Positions 10,000 through 19,353 of a stretch of DNA of 31,759 bases are shown here, piece by piece. A program made the translations under genes and the position numbers. Source of the DNA: Ophiothrix spiculata (taxonomy: Eukaryota > Echinodermata > Ophiuroidea > Amphilepidida > Ophiotrichidae); assembly GCA_000969725.1 (NCBI GenBank), contig JXSR01S047903.1. One strand, 5' to 3'. Below the pieces are notes generated by a model. It was not told where the DNA came from. It did not search any database and worked only from the letters and a program-made list of their open reading frames with translations. How positions within the stretch are numbered: position 1 is the first letter of the stretch; the number at the start of each line of letters is the position of its first letter.

Positions 10000-10188
10000 A
10001 AGTTGAACCGGCACCAAACGTTTTGCCAGTTTTACCATTTTGAAGCCGACAGGTTGAATATCACTGATGTTCAATTTCATAGTGTCCGTCTTAATTATCT
10101 GCCCTGTCCACTTTTGTAGTGGCACTGCAAAGCCAATTTTCTCCTTAACCTGATGGCCGCTGGTGTTTCGGAGAAGGTTAAAATTCAC
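9988..10188 (-). other. Unrecognised open frame of 66 codons abutting a Penelope fragment
   Basis: The minus-strand frame begins inside the Penelope-like fragment (first 10-12 residues) and continues outside it with KEKIGFAVPLQKWTGQIIKT, then VGFKMVKLAKRLVPVQLLKF. Its composition looks more protein-like than the surrounding frames, but I recognise no domain. The start codon lies in the mobile element on its antisense strand, so the frame as a whole cannot be an original gene. The distal part could be an exon remnant or chance. Confidence 0.2.
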
Positions 10189-10362
10189 CTCAAGAACTTT
10201 GCAACGTCTTTCAAACCCAGCAATGCACTTCGCGGTAAATTAGTTCACGTCAAGGACAAAACACCTAAGGAGAATGCTCCAACCTGATATATGGACTAAA
10301 TAAATGCAGCGAAAGTGGCTGCAATGAAACTTACGTTGGTGAAACTAAACAATCTGTGAAGT
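10148..10362 (+). pseudogene. Second Penelope-like fragment, plus strand
   Basis: From 10153 the frame reads MAAGVSEKVKIHLKNF, ATSFKPSNALRGKLVHVKDK and TPKE. After a one-base slip it continues CSNLIYGLNKCSESGCNETY and VGETKQSVK, then a stop at about 10362. The DNA is close to the minus-strand copy at 7110-7330 but keeps the tyrosine of the YVG motif and has a six-base deletion (the G-I codons after NF). The arginine-rich GIY-YIG tail and the 3' terminal repeat are absent. It is a short internal fragment in opposite orientation, about 3 kb away. Confidence 0.75.
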
Positions 10363-11630
10363 AGAGGTAGTCAACACGCCAATAGTGAAAATTGAATTTC
10401 CAAGGGTGATTTTAAGGTTCAAAACAAATGTGAAACACCTTGATTTTCTTTGATATGTGTTGTAAAGCCGGTGTTCTACCGTAACAAAAAAAGTCAAATT
10501 TTGCTAATTGATGGAGACACACGGCTAAATAGAAATATACAACCCCTTGTAACAAATAATACATTAAAATAAAGATAACTACACTCTGAACACAATGCTG
10601 AAAGAAAAACTGAAAAAAAGCAAACGGTTTTTGAAATAGGGCCATTTTTCATTTCTTTTTATAAAAAAAACTAAGTCCTTAGAAATGTCATATGCGCATG
10701 CTCAAAGGGACCTTTGCATTATTTGCAATAGGGATTAAAAATATACCAATGTTCATCATGGTAAACTTAAAGTAAATGCATTTAACAAAAATAATAAATA
10801 CTACGTATATTACTTTGTTTATAGTTCACACTTTATTAATAAATCAATTCAATTATCGTCTGAGCCTAGAGGAAATCACGGTAATCCTTTTTATGATACA
10901 AACACAAATCAAAACCCACAATTCAGTCAATTACCCCTATCAGACTGTACAATTTTTACGAAGAATGTTTATACGCATTTTCTTTTATTGAAATCTTGTG
11001 AATTTCGACAAAATATGATCATAAGTTTGTCCCATTTCTAGAAGCGACTGACATAAAAAGTTTCACTGTAAAATTTACGTTTCTCCTCAAACACTGAAGA
11101 GACATTTCAGATGCGAATGAAAGCCTGATCTTAGACATAACATTGATATTTTTCATATCTACTAATAATAACTAATATAACAGAATGTAGTTTGGTTCTC
11201 TGCGCCAATGTGTGTCTCGCGCATGTATGCTGGTGACTACAGATCCGGCCCACAGCTCCCAATTTGTCACCTCCTCTAACTGATAATCAATTTCGACCGT
11301 GACATGTATTTTCACCTATAGAGCAAAATAACTTTTTCTCACTTAGCAGAATTCGTTTTTCTTCTGAGAGATATTCTTCTGTAAGAACCTAAGGTCATGT
11401 GTTATATACTGGGTAACCTAATCCAGCGGTGCAAATTCCCTTACTGCACTATGCTTTTCATGTCTTAATTCCCTTATTTTATGTTATACATTAATAAATT
11501 TGGTGTCATATGAGAGAGAAATAAATATATTTTAATAAAATGAAAAATGTATGTGTTTATATAACATGGTTTTTCATTGGGATTAATTAATGTGTTAATT
11601 AATCAAAGTGGTGCAATATGCGGAGCCGTT
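10363..11630. other. AT-rich stretch, nothing recognised
   Basis: No supported gene or mobile element. Short frames on both strands lack recognisable motifs. Confidence 0.5.
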
Positions 11631-11639
11631 GATTCACAT

Positions 11640-11965
11640 AATTGGGCGCAATCCCCACATACTTGCATAGATTTTCACAAGGTTTGGGCACAAGAATGCC
11701 AAGGTAAAGTTACACATGTGACATAAAAATATATGGAATTGAAGGTGATCTGGGCCATTTGGGGTCAAATATTCTCTATGATCAAGATAGGTATAAGTGG
11801 GTGCAAAATTTGTCACTATTCCCACATACTTTCATGAATTTTCATAAGACTTGAGAGCATTAGGATACCCCTTAAGGGGGTTAACAATGAAGCATGACGA
11901 ATTTAGGGTAAAAGTATCATAAGGGGTCATCTGGGGTTATTATTTTTTAAAGTTTAATCACCCTG
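11640..11965. repeat. Diverged tandem repeat, two units of about 168 bp
   Basis: CCCACATACTT-CAT-A-TTTTCA recurs at 11653 and 11821, followed in both by an AAG-CTTG/GTTTG-type segment, a G-rich middle and a closing GATCTGGGCCATTTGGGGT versus GTCATCTGGGGTTAT. The units share the order of blocks but are strongly diverged. The style resembles the long-period dispersed repeats common in mollusc genomes; that is an impression, not a match. Confidence 0.5.
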
Positions 11966-12990
11966 AAAATCCATCGGATGATTAATAAAAACCTAAAAAG
12001 AGGTTTATCCTGAAGATAGTGGATGGTAGTTGTGATGTATGTACCTATGTAGAATATTAAGCATGTTCCAAAAATGGCATCTGAAAACATTTCATTTTTT
12101 TAAACCCTGTATATTTTCTACGCACCCTGTATATAAAACTAACATAAGATGATACCTTACTTTTCACCCTTTATGAATATATATACTTGTCCTATACTAA
12201 TATGAATAGTTTTAAAGTTTAAGAAGTTGAAAGTGGAAATTCCTGGTTTTGCCTATTTCCTGTGTGTTACCAAAATGTTCTGTGGTGTCAACACAAAGGT
12301 TGAAACGGTTGAATACATGCTTGGGATCCGATTGATTGTTAACCAGTTTTACACGGATTAGGACGTTGTCATTCCAAAGTTGTATCAATGATTTCAACTG
12401 TCTTTTAGATATTTTTACCTGTTATCAATCTATAAAATATAATATGGTCATTTCATATGACCACTCAGCTTGGTTAATTTTTAGTATTCCAAAGTTGTAT
12501 CAGTGGTTAGCAATTTCTTCCTTCGCATGTAACTACTTGTAGGAAGAACAAAACATTATACTCGTATTAAATATTGAAAAGATCAAATTTCGATTTTTGA
12601 CATAAAACGTATTGATGCATACATGTTAACCTATACATCACGTTTTAAAGGTCAATAATGCCGGAAAGTGCCATTATTTACGGTTTATTAATCGCGTTTT
12701 GCTCTTATCTAGTAATCATTAACTTTAAAATCGATTTGCAACAAAATTTTAATGCCAGATTTTGAGTAGATTGCCTTGTATTTAGATCTCTAAATGAAAA
12801 TTGTAAAAAGAAAGTATGACATATTCGAAAGCTGATATGATAGAGAATTAAAATATGCCATAAACTCAATTTTAAAAGCGCGACTTTCTGCTCATTTTGC
12901 CAGAGCGCAACTCAAACATAAAATCCGATGATTATCTTCTGAAATTAATGTCCTGATTTGACATTATACCTATGATCATCATCTTTAAAC
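11966..12990. other. AT-rich stretch, nothing recognised
   Basis: ACCCTGTATAT-type words occur twice at 12105-12135, separated by about 23 bp. CCAAAGTTGTATCA occurs twice (12375-12388 and 12489-12502). No gene supported. Confidence 0.45.
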
Positions 12991-12991
12991 C

Positions 12992-13105
12992 TGGCCTCAT
13001 ATTCACGAAACGCTTCTTGGCAACTTATCTACATGTATTACCTGTCTTTCAGGTAGATAATAGTTGCCATCAAAAGTTTAGCAGCGTTTTATGAATTTGA
13101 GCCCA
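12992..13105. mobile_element. Short hairpin MITE-like element
   Basis: TGGCCTCATATTCACGAAACGCT at the left matches TGGGCTCAAATTCATAAAACGCT at the right in inverted orientation. Inner blocks GGCAACT and TATCTAC...ACCT also pair, so most of the 114 bp can fold on itself. No coding capacity. Target duplication not clear. Confidence 0.6.
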
Positions 13106-13558
13106 GGGCAATACATTTATTATATATTAACTTCTTTAGAAGGAGGATTGGTTCTTTTAATGTTTTATGAATATTAAAAATGTGTTTTAGTCATATTATG
13201 TTCTATACGTGACTTTACTCACTTAGAGCTTTGAAAACAGAGGAAATTAGGTCTCGAGTTCAAGTTGCGCATCTAGCATCTATCAACATTATGTGAATAT
13301 TGTTGTAAATTCAACCTAAATACCATTATATTTTTACCAAATGAAATGTTGACATAGGCAAAATTTCATAAAAAAGCGACCCTAAATTTTACAAATTTTA
13401 AATCAGTCGCAAGGGCAAGGACATCGTTACACAATGCAGATTACACAAATCAACGCACTACAAGTTAAAAGCGGGGATCTGTGTGAAGATTTTTATAATC
13501 CCGTTTAAAACTTTCAACAAACAAGCTGTGTCAATAATTTGCTATACGTAAGGTTTAT

Positions 13559-13624
13559 ATGGATTTGATAAAAACATATACAGATCTCAGAATCACTCGA
13601 CTTTTAATGCAACTATATTCTTAA
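13559..13624 (+). pseudogene. Exon-like segment 1, copy 1
   Basis: ATG opens a frame reading MDLIKTYTDLRITRLLMQL, then a stop. The counterpart in copy 2 (16386-16447) ends at a GTAAGA donor; here the donor G is lost (CTTAAA). Among the differences, some are at third positions (ACA/ACG, CGA/CGT, CTA/CTG) and some change residues, so protein-level constraint is possible but not proven. Conserved sequence ACGTAAGGTTTATAT lies just upstream. No domain recognised. Confidence 0.3.
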
Positions 13625-13831
13625 AACTCTTCCTGTTTTGGAAAGCTTACATAGCATACAGCGCTAAATAGTTTAACAATGCAATGGTATCAGATGAGTA
13701 AACTCCTTCTTTAACATTTTAACATTTACACTTATCATACCATATCACACATTTTTTCCGAAAAAAAACCCCAATTATTTGAACTAACACTAGCTCTCTC
13801 TCGCTAGAACACACGATTTCTTTTTTAAAGT

Positions 13832-14303
13832 ATGCATTGGAATACACTTTTATATGACAATAAAAAACTTGTATGTTATGCAAAGATCATTGAAAATATT
13901 ATGTATCAATTACAGTCACTTCAGTTCAAAGTTTGAATAAATATTTTCTGATCCTATCAAGATAAAACCACATCCTTTCTAGAGGACAAAAAGAATAATA
14001 GAATTAACGAATATCACACTTGCAACAATAGTCCTTATCAATTCATACCACACGACAAACACAAAAAATAAAAAAATAAATATTTGTATTGGATAAATGA
14101 CAATGATTTGAACTCTCTTGGCTTGAACTCATCATTCCTTTATTTAAAGAATGAATGGGGATATACTTTTTTATGTCAAAAATTAACTCGTATGTTATAA
14201 ATAATGCAAGATCATTGAGAATATTATGTATCAATTCCAGTCACTTCAGTTCAATGTTTGAATAAATATTTAAAAACCACATCCTTTCTAGATGACAGAA
14301 ATG
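13832..14303. repeat. Internal partial duplication within copy 1
   Basis: A segment of about 155 bp at 13832-13990 recurs at 14148-14303, sharing ATTATGTATCAATT, CAGTCACTTCAGTTCAA, TTTGAATAAATATTT and CCACATCCTTTCTAGA. Copy 2 has this segment only once (about 16865-17030), so the extra unit arose in copy 1 or was lost from copy 2. The DNA between the units (13991-14147) is AT-rich, with A-rich runs near 14065-14080. Confidence 0.6.
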
Positions 14304-14704
14304 TTTATATGTGTGATATATGGGGTTCTCTCACACATCAACGTATAAAGTCAAACGTATTATTGCGTTAAAAGTATTCGGGCCAGTTTCATGAGCATAG
14401 AACACTGTAAAAAGGATTTAATTGGACAGACTTCGTAATCTTAGATTACAGAGGGTTAAGTTACGAGAAACTGTGATTTGACGGAGAAAGGGGCGTAAAT
14501 TAGGGTAAATACCCCGTTCAATCACATAATTAACGATAAATTGTCCATTATTTTACGGCTTTCTGTAAAATTGTCTGTTTTTTAACACTTTCTATCAAAT
14601 TTCCTGGAAAATGTACTGCCAGGGGACACTTTTTCTATATTGCTTCTTTTCTGTCAAATTCAAATTGTGTGAGAAGATGTTTATTAATATATTTCCATAA
14701 GAAG

Positions 14705-14764
14705 GTCACTGATGTAATGAAAGAAGGTTATGAATACCTGAAAGAAAATATCACAATTCAACAT
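14705..14764 (+). pseudogene. Exon-like segment 2, copy 1
   Basis: The frame reads VTDVMKEGYEYLKENITIQH and ends at CAT followed by GTAAGC, a good splice-donor match. It is preceded by CATAAGAAG, a possible acceptor with only a weak pyrimidine tract. The counterpart in copy 2 (17759-17806) has lost the donor G (ATAAGC) and 12-14 bases at the start. The charged, helix-prone composition looks like real protein. No family assigned with confidence. Confidence 0.35.
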
Positions 14765-14819
14765 GTAAGCATGTCTGGATATGGCTAGAACGACCTCAGT
14801 ATAATAACATCATCATTAG

Positions 14820-14987
14820 CTAACGGCTCCATATATTTTGTTCTTGAGTAACGGGAAACAGCCGATAGCCATACAAAGACTGCTAAAGGGCGATATTTTT
14901 CATTTCCTGGAGAAGTTTGTTGAATCTGGCGTATGCGATATTTTGAAGATCAGATTTTCGAAAGCGTTTGTTATATTACGTTTATAG
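14820..14987 (+). pseudogene. Exon-like segment 3, copy 1 (weakly death-effector-like)
   Basis: After CATTAG, an acceptor-like site, 55 codons run to a stop: LTAPYILFLSNGKQPIAIQR, then LLKGDIFHFLEKFVESGVCD and ILKIRFSKAFVILRL. The pattern LxFLS, RLL, IFxFLEK, VCDILK, FSKxF has the hydrophobic spacing of the second half of a death-effector domain (FL, LE, LF-LE, FL-LL). This is an eye-level resemblance; key RxDL-type residues are not seen. The counterpart in copy 2 is at 17890-18032 with conservative changes. It is most likely a piece of a decayed, tandemly duplicated gene. Confidence 0.3.
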
Positions 14988-15344
14988 GCTAAGAAAATGA
15001 AATATAATTAATACTTGATACCATATGATACTTAGGAAATACTTATATTTTTTGTCTACTAATTATACTATAACAGTAATATGCTTTAATACCAGTGCAA
15101 TGCATCATAATGAAGAAACTTAGTTAATTATAGATTGAAGAATAATCAAAGTATCAAAGGCAATCAGTTCATTTTAAAAAGCCACCTTTTATAATTGTAC
15201 AAATAGATATTGTAAATTATCATTTTTTATCAATAGGTTTTGGTCGTTTCATATTGTCCAGCGACAATGCATCCCACTATTCTCAGTACACCAATATGGC
15301 AAATATTATTTGCATTATATTACTTATAGAAATGCATATCAATA

Positions 15345-15544
15345 CACCTTAAGAGGCAAATTATTCCGTGGATGAAAGATGGAGTGTCCTAATGGACTTT
15401 TAAGTACATTTTAAGCTGTTGATAATACTCCATATATGCTATGTGATACAAACTTGGATATCAAATCAAGTTTTGGATTCCAAATGGATAACGTATGAGA
15501 ATGTAAATATACAAATATGGCTAGTAGATACGTTGTTTAGTATC
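15345..15544 (+). pseudogene. Exon-like segment 4, copy 1
   Basis: The frame NYSVDERWSVLMDF is followed by a stop (TTTTAA), then LLIILHICYVIQTWISNQVL, ITYENVNIQIW and TLFSI. It ends at ATC followed by GTAAGT, a near-perfect splice donor. In copy 2 (about 18670-18870) the stop is absent. The peptide is conserved at most positions between copies, with replacements such as N/H, L/F and K/T. Function unknown; the hydrophobic start could be a membrane stretch. The broken frame makes this copy a pseudogene if it ever was an exon. Confidence 0.3.
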
Positions 15545-15675
15545 GTAAGTCATAATAATCATGCGATCACACTCATCTATAATTTGTTTTTTTTACCAAG
15601 TATTATGTCTACATTCTTATACAATCTGCTTGATAATACATCTAACCTCACATTCTGTTAGACCTTTAAAATTAG

Positions 15676-15730
15676 CCAATAAAACGAGGACAAATGCAGT
15701 TCAATTTTACGTATAAAAGGGTTAAGATGT
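15676..15730 (+). promoter_or_regulatory. TATA-type core promoter candidate, copy 1
   Basis: GTATAAAAGG (15711-15720) lies downstream of CCAAT (15676-15680) and is kept in copy 2 at 19048-19057. Position fits a promoter for the exon-like segments of copy 2, about 670 bp further on. No transcript evidence can be read from the sequence alone. Confidence 0.35.
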
Positions 15731-15966
15731 CGGTCATCATATACGCATTGAATATCCTATGAAAACACAGCGAGCATAGTAAAACGACAAGTTGATACTT
15801 TCGTAGTTAGGTCAATGGCTCTTTGACAAATATGTGTATTACGTAACTTACCAGATTGGGTGTGTATTCTAAGTATGCCACGGTGGCAAATTAATTGAAA
15901 ATAACGAAACCTAATAATATGTGTCTTTTAATTGTGTACAAAAAATACGAATTTATTTCATAAATT

Positions 15967-16224
15967 AAGTTCATCTTGAATATTATTTTTCTCCTGTTTT
16001 CAATTCTTGGCATTTTTCGTTGAAAATTCTATAGAAACTTCTTTGAATTTTATTTTCATTATATCCCAAAACAATCTTGTATCCATATTTGAGCTCCTGT
16101 GCTTAATAAGAAACGATTGAATAATTAATATCTAATTGTTCCGTAGTCCAGAAGCAACTTAAAGCTTAATTTGAAAAAAATGAATAATAAAATCATAATA
16201 AAAATAACTATCATAAAGAAAATG
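15967..16224. other. Spacer between the two duplicated units
   Basis: AT-rich, about 260 bp, with no counterpart seen next to the other copy and no feature recognised. Confidence 0.4.
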
Positions 16225-16385
16225 CGACGTTAACTATACTAAAGACGTATTTACCCGATGCCCGATTACAAAAATCATCGCACTAAAAGGTCAATGCGAG
16301 GATAAGTGTGAAGTATTTATAATCCAGTTTTCGACAAACAAACACATTGTGTCCATTTCTTAAAGTACGTAAGGTTTATATAAAT

Positions 16386-16447
16386 ATGGATTTGATAAAA
16401 AAGTATACGGATCTCAGAGTCACTCGTCTTTTAATGCAACTGAATTC
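16386..16447 (+). pseudogene. Exon-like segment 1, copy 2
   Basis: The frame MDLIKKYTDLRVTRLLMQLN ends in AATTC followed by GTAAGAG, a plausible splice donor. TTTATATAAAT lies immediately upstream. Compare copy 1 at 13559. If this is a first coding exon, the message would continue at segment 2 (17759). No domain recognised. Confidence 0.35.
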
Positions 16448-16550
16448 GTAAGAGTCTTCATAAACGAAACCTGTTTTGGAAAGCTTACACAGTATAAAGC
16501 TCTAAATAGTTTCACAATCCAATGTAAGTAAAACCCTTCTTTAAAATAAT

Positions 16551-16761
16551 ATTGAGGACCCTAGAACCAGAAGGGGGTTTAGTCACATTGAGTACAACAC
16601 TGAGAAAATGGCACAAACATCATGTCATTTGTGTTGTCTTGAATGGTATTGCTGTATCTCTGATCATCAAATTACTACAAAACTTCTGTAGCAGTAAATT
16701 GACACAACTCAATTTCCAAGATTTTGTGACTTAGCCCCCTTTTAGTTCTAGGGTCCTCAAT
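16551..16761. mobile_element. MITE-like element, TIR ATTGAGGACCCTAGAAC
   Basis: The ends are inverted copies: ATTGAGGACCCTAGAACC at the left and, reversed, ATTGAGGACCCTAGAACT at the right. Similarity extends through AAGGGGG and AAGTCACA-like blocks, so the repeat is about 36 bp. The 211-bp insert is absent at the matching point of copy 1 (near 13715-13730), which directly supports an insertion in copy 2. Apparent reading frames inside are products of the element, not a gene. Target duplication not certain. Confidence 0.8.
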
Positions 16762-17084
16762 TTATACTTGTCATACCATGTCACACGACTAATTCAACTT
16801 CTAGTCTACTTTAAAAAGTTTTTTTTTACTCTATGGCTAGAACAAAATATTTCTTTATTTAAGATGAATGGGGATATACTTTTATGTGTCAATAATTAAA
16901 TTGTATGTTATAAATAATGCAAGAATATGAGAATATTATGTATCAATTCCAGTCACTTTAGTTCAATGTTTGAATAAATATTTTCTGATCTTATCAAGCT
17001 AAAACCACATCCTTTTTAGAGGACAAAACATAATAAGAGGATTAACGAATATCACACTTGCAACAATAGTCCTTATCATTCAAA

Positions 17085-17365
17085 GATGTACTACTGGTTT
17101 CATGTGACTACTTACACGAATGAACATTACATAAAGCTGTAGTGCCGATGAAAGATAAACTTACAATATTGTTTTTACTACATGAATATTACAGGAAAGT
17201 AAAAAACCCGAAAGCATCTGTTGAATCCCTATTGTAATTGGAGATTACATCTTTACAAATCACACTGTATCTCATTAGATAAACCAAGAAGGTATCACTA
17301 TCTATTAACTTATTTTACACGGTTGGATTTGTCCATCTAAGGTGTCATGAATATTTGATATGCAA
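17085..17365. other. Segment of copy 2 without match in copy 1
   Basis: It lies between blocks that align with copy 1 (CAATAGTCCTTATCA to the left, TGTGATATATGGGG to the right). It contains no clear terminal repeats and no frame. It may be original sequence lost from copy 1, where the extra duplicated unit sits. Confidence 0.4.
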
Positions 17366-17758
17366 TTCTAGTCAAAATTTTTATATATGTGATATATGGG
17401 GGTCTCTCACACGTCAACGTATAAAGCCAGATGTAATCTTGCGTAATAAATATTCGCGCCAGTATCATGAGCATAATATTGCACTGAGATCATATTCTTA
17501 GATTACAGGCGGAAGTCGCGGTTAACTGTGATTTTACGGCAAAAGAAACGTAAATAAGAAGAAAAAAAAATATATACCCTATCCAATAACAATATTTACG
17601 GTAAATTGTCCATTATTTAACGGGTTTCTGTGAATGTCCTTTTTTCAGCTTCCTATAAAATTCCCTGGAAAATGCGCTGCCAGGGGACATTGTTTTTGGA
17701 TTGCTTCTTTTTTGTAAAATTCAAATTGTATATATTTATCAATATGTTTTCCATAAGA

Positions 17759-17806
17759 ATGAAAGAAGGTTTTGAATACCTGAAAGAAAATATCACAACT
17801 CAACAT
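17759..17806 (+). pseudogene. Exon-like segment 2, copy 2
   Basis: MKEGFEYLKENITTQH corresponds to the same peptide in copy 1 with Y/F and I/T replacements. The donor GTAAGC of copy 1 is ATAAGC here and the first few codons are missing, so splicing as in copy 1 would fail. Confidence 0.3.
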
Positions 17807-17889
17807 ATAAGCATGTCTGGGTATGGCTAGAACGACCTCAGTATAATAACATCATCATTAGCTAACGGCTTTATATTTTAATATGCCTT

Positions 17890-18032
17890 TTATATTTGTT
17901 CTTGAGTAACGGGAAACAGCCGATATCCATACACAGACTGCTAAGGGGCAAAATTTTTCATTTCCTGGAGAAGTTTGTTGAATCTGACGTATGCGATATT
18001 TTGAAGATCATATTTTCGAAAGTGTTTGTTAT
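17890..18032 (+). pseudogene. Exon-like segment 3, copy 2, interrupted by a MITE
   Basis: The frame LFLSNGKQPISIHRLLRGK, then IFHFLEKFVESDVCDILKII and FSKVFVI, continues from copy 1 with mostly conservative changes. At 18033 the frame enters the inserted element and reads on into it to a stop at about 18121-18123. Any protein from this copy would therefore have a foreign tail. See copy 1 for the tentative death-effector-like reading. Confidence 0.3.
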
Positions 18033-18286
18033 ACGTTATGACTCACCCGAAAAAGGAGGACTTTGCGACAAAACACTTTTCGAGAAACTGATGAAAACAG
18101 GCAACAAACAATTAAGAAAATAATAAGAATTTTCAGTAGATTTTTTGTTGTAAAATTATGATCGCCTTGATCAATTTCAACAAGTAAGGTGTCATTTTAA
18201 AGCTTAGAAAATGCTGTAACAGATGAAATGATAAAATCAAAATCAATATAATCTGCAAATTCCCCCTTTTCGGGGTGAGCCATCAC
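18033..18286. mobile_element. MITE-like element, TIR with CTCACCC-GAAAA
   Basis: The left end ACGTTATGACTCACCCGAAA matches the reversed right end GTGATGGCTCACCCCGAAAA, and GG-GGA-TTTGC follows in both. Copy 1 reads TGTTAT-ATTACG straight across, so the insert is about 254 bp with at most an AT duplication (18031-18032 and 18287-18288). The element lies inside exon-like segment 3. No transposase frame. Confidence 0.8.
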
Positions 18287-18669
18287 ATATTACGTTTATA
18301 AGCTAAGAAAATGAACTATAATTAATACTTGAGACCATATGATTATTAGGAATAACTTATATTTTTGTCTACTAATTATGATATCACAATAACATGCTTC
18401 AATATCAGTACAATGCATCATTGTGAAGAAACTTACCTAATTACAGATTGATGAATAGTCAAAGTATCAAAGGCAATCAGTTCATTAAAAAAAAACCACT
18501 TTTAGAATTGTACAAATAGTCATGTAAAATTATTAAATATTAATAGGTTTTGGTCGTTTTATATTGTACAGCGACAATAATTGAAATGCATCCCACTATT
18601 TCAGTAAATCCATATGGCAAATATTTTTTGCATTATGTTACTCATAGAAATGCATATCAATACACCTTA

Positions 18670-18870
18670 AGAGGCAAATTATTCCGTGGATGAAAGATGG
18701 AGTGTCCTAATGGACTTTAAAGTACACTTTAAGTTGTTAATAATACTCCATATATGCTATGTGATACAAACTTGGATATCACATCAAGTTTTTGATTCAA
18801 CATGGATAACGTATGAGAATGTAAATATACAAATATGGCAAATGGATACGTTGTTTAGTTGTTTAGTATC
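18670..18870 (+). pseudogene. Exon-like segment 4, copy 2
   Basis: The frame NYSVDERWSVLMDFKVHFK, then LLIILHICYVIQTWISHQVF, ITYENVNIQIW and DTLFS, is open here while copy 1 has a stop. It ends at TTTAGTATC followed by GTAAGT (donor at 18871). A small TTGTTTAG duplication near 18850-18866 shifts the frame just before the donor. Unknown product. Confidence 0.3.
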
Positions 18871-19047
18871 GTAAGTCATAATAGTCACGAGGTCAGATTC
18901 ATCTACCCCGTGGAAGTGTTACGAAGTCAAATGTCTACTTTTAGATTCAATCTGCTAGAAAACACCTTATAACCTCTTTCACTGTAAGACCATTAAAATT
19001 AGCAAATAGGAAAATTAGCAAACCAGGAAAATGCACTTCGATTTGAC

Positions 19048-19095
19048 GTATAAAAGGACCAAGATGTCAGTCATCATATACGCATTGAATATCCT
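19048..19095 (+). promoter_or_regulatory. TATA-type core promoter candidate, copy 2
   Basis: GTATAAAAGG (19048-19057) is followed by TCAGTC (19067-19072), an initiator-like word, about 20 bp after the TATA start, which is closer than usual. The sequence after it (GTCATCATATACGCATTGAA) is nearly identical in the two copies. No duplicated unit follows to the right, so if real it would be an orphan promoter. Confidence 0.3.
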
Positions 19096-19195
19096 ATAAA
19101 ACATAGCGAGGATAGTAAAACGACAAGTTGATACTTTCGTAGGTAGGTCAGTGGATCTTTGGCAAATACATGTATAACGTCACTTACCAGATCAG

Positions 19196-19353
19196 GGGCC
19201 GATTTCACTAACATTTAGCGATGGTCGCTAACCCCGTTTTGATCGCTAAACCCTCAAAACGATCGCTAATACCCGCTATTTAGCGATCATTTTTGAAGTT
19301 AGCGATCGAAACGGGGTTAGCGACCATCGCTAAATGTTAGTGAAATCGGTCCC
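19196..19353. mobile_element. Hairpin MITE with repeated GATCGCTAA words
   Basis: Nearly the whole 158 bp folds back. The arm GGGCCGATTTCACTAACATT, continuing TTAGCGATGGTCGCTAACCC, pairs with the right arm, where GGGACCGATTTCAC is the reversed tip. The octamer-like word GATCGCTAA or its complement appears at least five times in the loop and inner arms. Copy 1 shows the uninterrupted site (CCAGATTGGGTGTGTA near 15850), which suggests a 3-4 base duplication (AGG or CAGG). No coding capacity. Confidence 0.85.

Larger units (their letters stand above)
13375..15966. repeat. Tandem duplication, copy 1
   Basis: This region aligns in order with 16225-19440. Examples of shared blocks are ACGTAAGGTTTATAT, TTTTGGAAAGCTTACA, ATCCTTTCTAGAGGACAAAA and ACGAATATCACACTTGCAAC. 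Further blocks are TGATATATGGGG, GAATACCTGAAAGAAAATAT, CATTTCCTGGAGAAGTTTGT, AGGCAAATTATTCCGTGGAT and the GTATAAAAGG core. Divergence is visible throughout, with many small indels. Copy 1 has an extra internal duplication (13832-13990 versus 14148-14303) and lacks the three short inverted-repeat elements of copy 2. The edges are approximate. Confidence 0.75.

Noticed and set aside
16552-16734. Open frame of 60 codons starting MRTLEPEGG
   Set aside because: It lies entirely inside the 211-bp inverted-repeat element that is absent from copy 1, so it is element sequence and not a gene.
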